A DNA stretch of 64,000 bases from NCBI GenBank assembly GCA_018646605.1, contig JABGUL010000039.1, forward strand, positions 1 to 64,000, in the 5' to 3' direction. Under the pieces are notes generated by a model. That model did no database searches, had not been told where the DNA came from, and worked only from the letters and a program-made list of their open reading frames with translations. Origin of the DNA: Flavobacteriaceae bacterium (GTDB taxonomy: Bacteria > Bacteroidota > Bacteroidia > Flavobacteriales > Flavobacteriaceae). Position numbers and translations under genes: made by a program. Positions 62,921 through 64,000 of this stretch are shown one piece after another. Positions within the stretch are counted from its first letter, which is position 1. Every line of letters begins with the position of its first letter.

Positions 62921-63732
62921 CCTAAGGCTACATCCAACATCATCATTACAATAAAGCCCAAGATAAATCCTAAAGTTGCAATATCCGTATATTTATCCTG
63001 TTGAGTTTCCGGGATAACTTCTTCGACAACCACAAATATCATGGCGCCTGCTGCAAAGGAAAGAGCATAAGGAAGTAAAGGAGTGAAAAAAGATACAGCT
63101 ACAGCACCAATAACTGCGGCTATAGGTTCTACAACAGCAGAAAGCTGGCCATACCAAAAGCTTTTAAAACGACTTACCCCTTGCCTTCTCATTGGCATTG
63201 AAACTGCAATTCCCTCAGGGAAATTCTGAATCCCAATACCAATTGCCAAGGCTACTGCGCCTGCGATTGAAGCTTCTGGAATTCCGGCAGCTACCCCACC
63301 AAATAAAACACCTACTGCCAATCCCTCAGGGATATTATGTAAGGTAATTGCTAATACTAATAACGTTGTTCTATGCCAGGGTGTTTTGATCCCTTCACTT
63401 TCTTTAAAATTAATATGAATATGAGGTAATATCTTGTCCAATCCAAAAATAAAAAGTGCTCCTAAACCAAATCCGATAGCAGCAGGCATTACTTTAGTGA
63501 AGCCCTCACCGGGACTCATCTCTATACCCGGAGCCAATAAACTCCAGAAGCTCGCAGCTACCATGACACCTCCCGTAAAGCCCAATAGCCCGTCCAAAAC
63601 AGCACGACTCAAATCTTTAACAAAAAAAACTAAAGAAGCCCCTAAAGCTGTTAAACCCCATGTAAATACTGTAGCATAAAATGCACCCAATACCGGGTCT
63701 GTATTTTGAAAAAACTCAATGACTTTATCCAT
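62917..63732 (-). CDS. ZIP-family metal transporter
   Basis: 271 residues, about eight membrane helices. The two metal-binding helices read TLHNIPEGLAVG and IQNFPEGIAVSMPMR, the ZIP (GufA/ZupT-like) hallmark. Moves zinc or other divalent metals across the inner membrane, probably inward. Promoter element at 63747-63754. Convergent with thiL (4-nt overlap) and divergent from crtY. Confidence 0.92.
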   Translation of the reverse strand: MDKVIEFFQNTDPVLGAFYATVFTWGLTALGASLVFFVKDLSRAVLDGLLGFTGGVMVAASFWSLLAPGIEMSPGEGFTKVMPAAIGFGLGALFIFGLDKILPHIHINFKESEGIKTPWHRTTLLVLAITLHNIPEGLAVGVLFGGVAAGIPEASIAGAVALAIGIGIQNFPEGIAVSMPMRRQGVSRFKSFWYGQLSAVVEPIAAVIGAVAVSFFTPLLPYALSFAAGAMIFVVVEEVIPETQQDKYTDIATLGFILGFIVMMMLDVALG

Positions 63733-63746
63733 AATGTGGTTTTATG

Positions 63747-63754
63747 CAAAAATA
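63747..63754 (-). promoter_or_regulatory. ZIP transporter promoter -7 element
   Basis: On the minus strand TATTTTTG matches TAnnTTTG, 14 nt before the ATG at 63732. Confidence 0.5.
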
Positions 63755-63812
63755 AACACTTGTCGCTAATTCTGTTCAAATAAAACGCTTTTAATTACTT
63801 TTACCAATTACT

Positions 63813-64000
63813 ATGGAAAAGCAAGTTTTTGATTATATTATTTGTGGAGGTGGTGCCTCCGGCTTATTGCTTGCAAATGCTCTTCTGGAAGATCCTCATT
63901 TCAAAGCCAAAAAAATCTTATTAATTGAAAAAGAGGACAAAAATTCAAATGATCGCACCTGGTGTTTTTGGGAAAAAAGCCCTGGGAATTTTGATGGTTT
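63813..64000 (+). CDS. crtY: lycopene beta-cyclase (partial, runs off window)
   Basis: 62 codons are visible from the ATG at 63813 to the window edge. The N-terminal dinucleotide-binding fold DYIICGGGASGLLLA is followed by LLIEKE and DRTWCFWE, the last a hallmark of CrtY-type lycopene cyclases. It converts lycopene to beta-carotene, as expected for a pigmented flavobacterium that may also make proteorhodopsin retinal or zeaxanthin. A near-consensus TACTTTTA at 63796-63803 could be its -7 element. Confidence 0.85.
   Translation, partial: MEKQVFDYIICGGGASGLLLANALLEDPHFKAKKILLIEKEDKNSNDRTWCFWEKSPGNFDG

Noticed and set aside
1-64000. tRNA, rRNA, CRISPR arrays, insertion sequences, prophage or integrase genes
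   Set aside because: Looked for and not seen; gene content and spacing are those of ordinary chromosome.

Overview
The window is a gene-dense stretch of low-GC chromosome from a member of the Bacteroidota, most likely a marine or aquatic Flavobacteriaceae. This rests on: the Bat aerotolerance operon (MoxR, DUF58, BatA-E); lineage-typical proteins (IPExxxVDY family, DUF2480, the long PurF-like amidotransferase, OmpA with DTDGDGI repeats); many promoters matching the Bacteroidota -7 consensus TAnnTTTG; the lack of obvious Shine-Dalgarno leaders; and a lycopene cyclase start at the right edge. I see no tRNA, rRNA, CRISPR array, insertion sequence or phage gene. Almost everything looks like vertically inherited core genome.

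Layout. 1-7.8 kb (minus): the edge of an EF-hand membrane protein, then an AddAB-type recombination helicase/nuclease pair with an OmpA-family gene between the subunits. 7.8-8.8 kb: Mn-type superoxide dismutase, followed by a tandemly duplicated hairpin element. 8.8-12.8 kb (minus): PurF-like amidotransferase, PfkB kinase, RNase HI, PurN. 12.9-17.1 kb (plus): acpP-fabF-rnc-IPExxxVDY-pyk. 17.1-23.1 kb: dinB, a monooxygenase-fold protein, isoaspartyl peptidase, a membrane protein, gpsA, pheS, an unknown and cvpA. 23.1-32.1 kb (minus): the complete Bat operon. 32.3-41.2 kb: two oxidoreductases, an esterase lipoprotein, hflX, lpxH, a trans-sulfuration enzyme, an ArsC-like protein, a DMT exporter, an M20 peptidase and a thioesterase.

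41.3-49.3 kb is the most accessory-looking part. A cytochrome c lipoprotein, a Tat hitch-hiker subunit and a GMC flavoprotein with a Cys-x5-Cys-x3-Cys iron-sulfur signature face a divergent operon. That operon encodes two sugar isomerase/epimerase-fold proteins, a nucleoside/sugar-type MFS permease, a Gfo/Idh/MocA oxidoreductase and a DUF1080 (3-keto-disaccharide hydrolase family) protein. Together they read as a route that oxidises glycosides at C3 in the periplasm, cleaves the 3-keto sugar, and imports and reduces the products. A 16-bp inverted repeat lies in the shared promoter region.

49.3-51.3 kb (plus): yicC-gmk-nadD. 51.4-59.1 kb (minus): a full SUF iron-sulfur operon (sufA-B-C-D-S-E, a DUF59 SufT-like protein, DUF2480), with a glycosyltransferase at its tail. 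59.2-64 kb: two surface lipoproteins with repeats, thiL, a ZIP metal transporter and the start of crtY.

Recurring features: 12 exact TAnnTTTG promoters, five of them only 3-4 nt from the ATG (probable leaderless mRNAs), and five convergent gene pairs whose stop codons overlap by exactly 4 nt. Functional calls come from motifs read in the translations; no database search was run.
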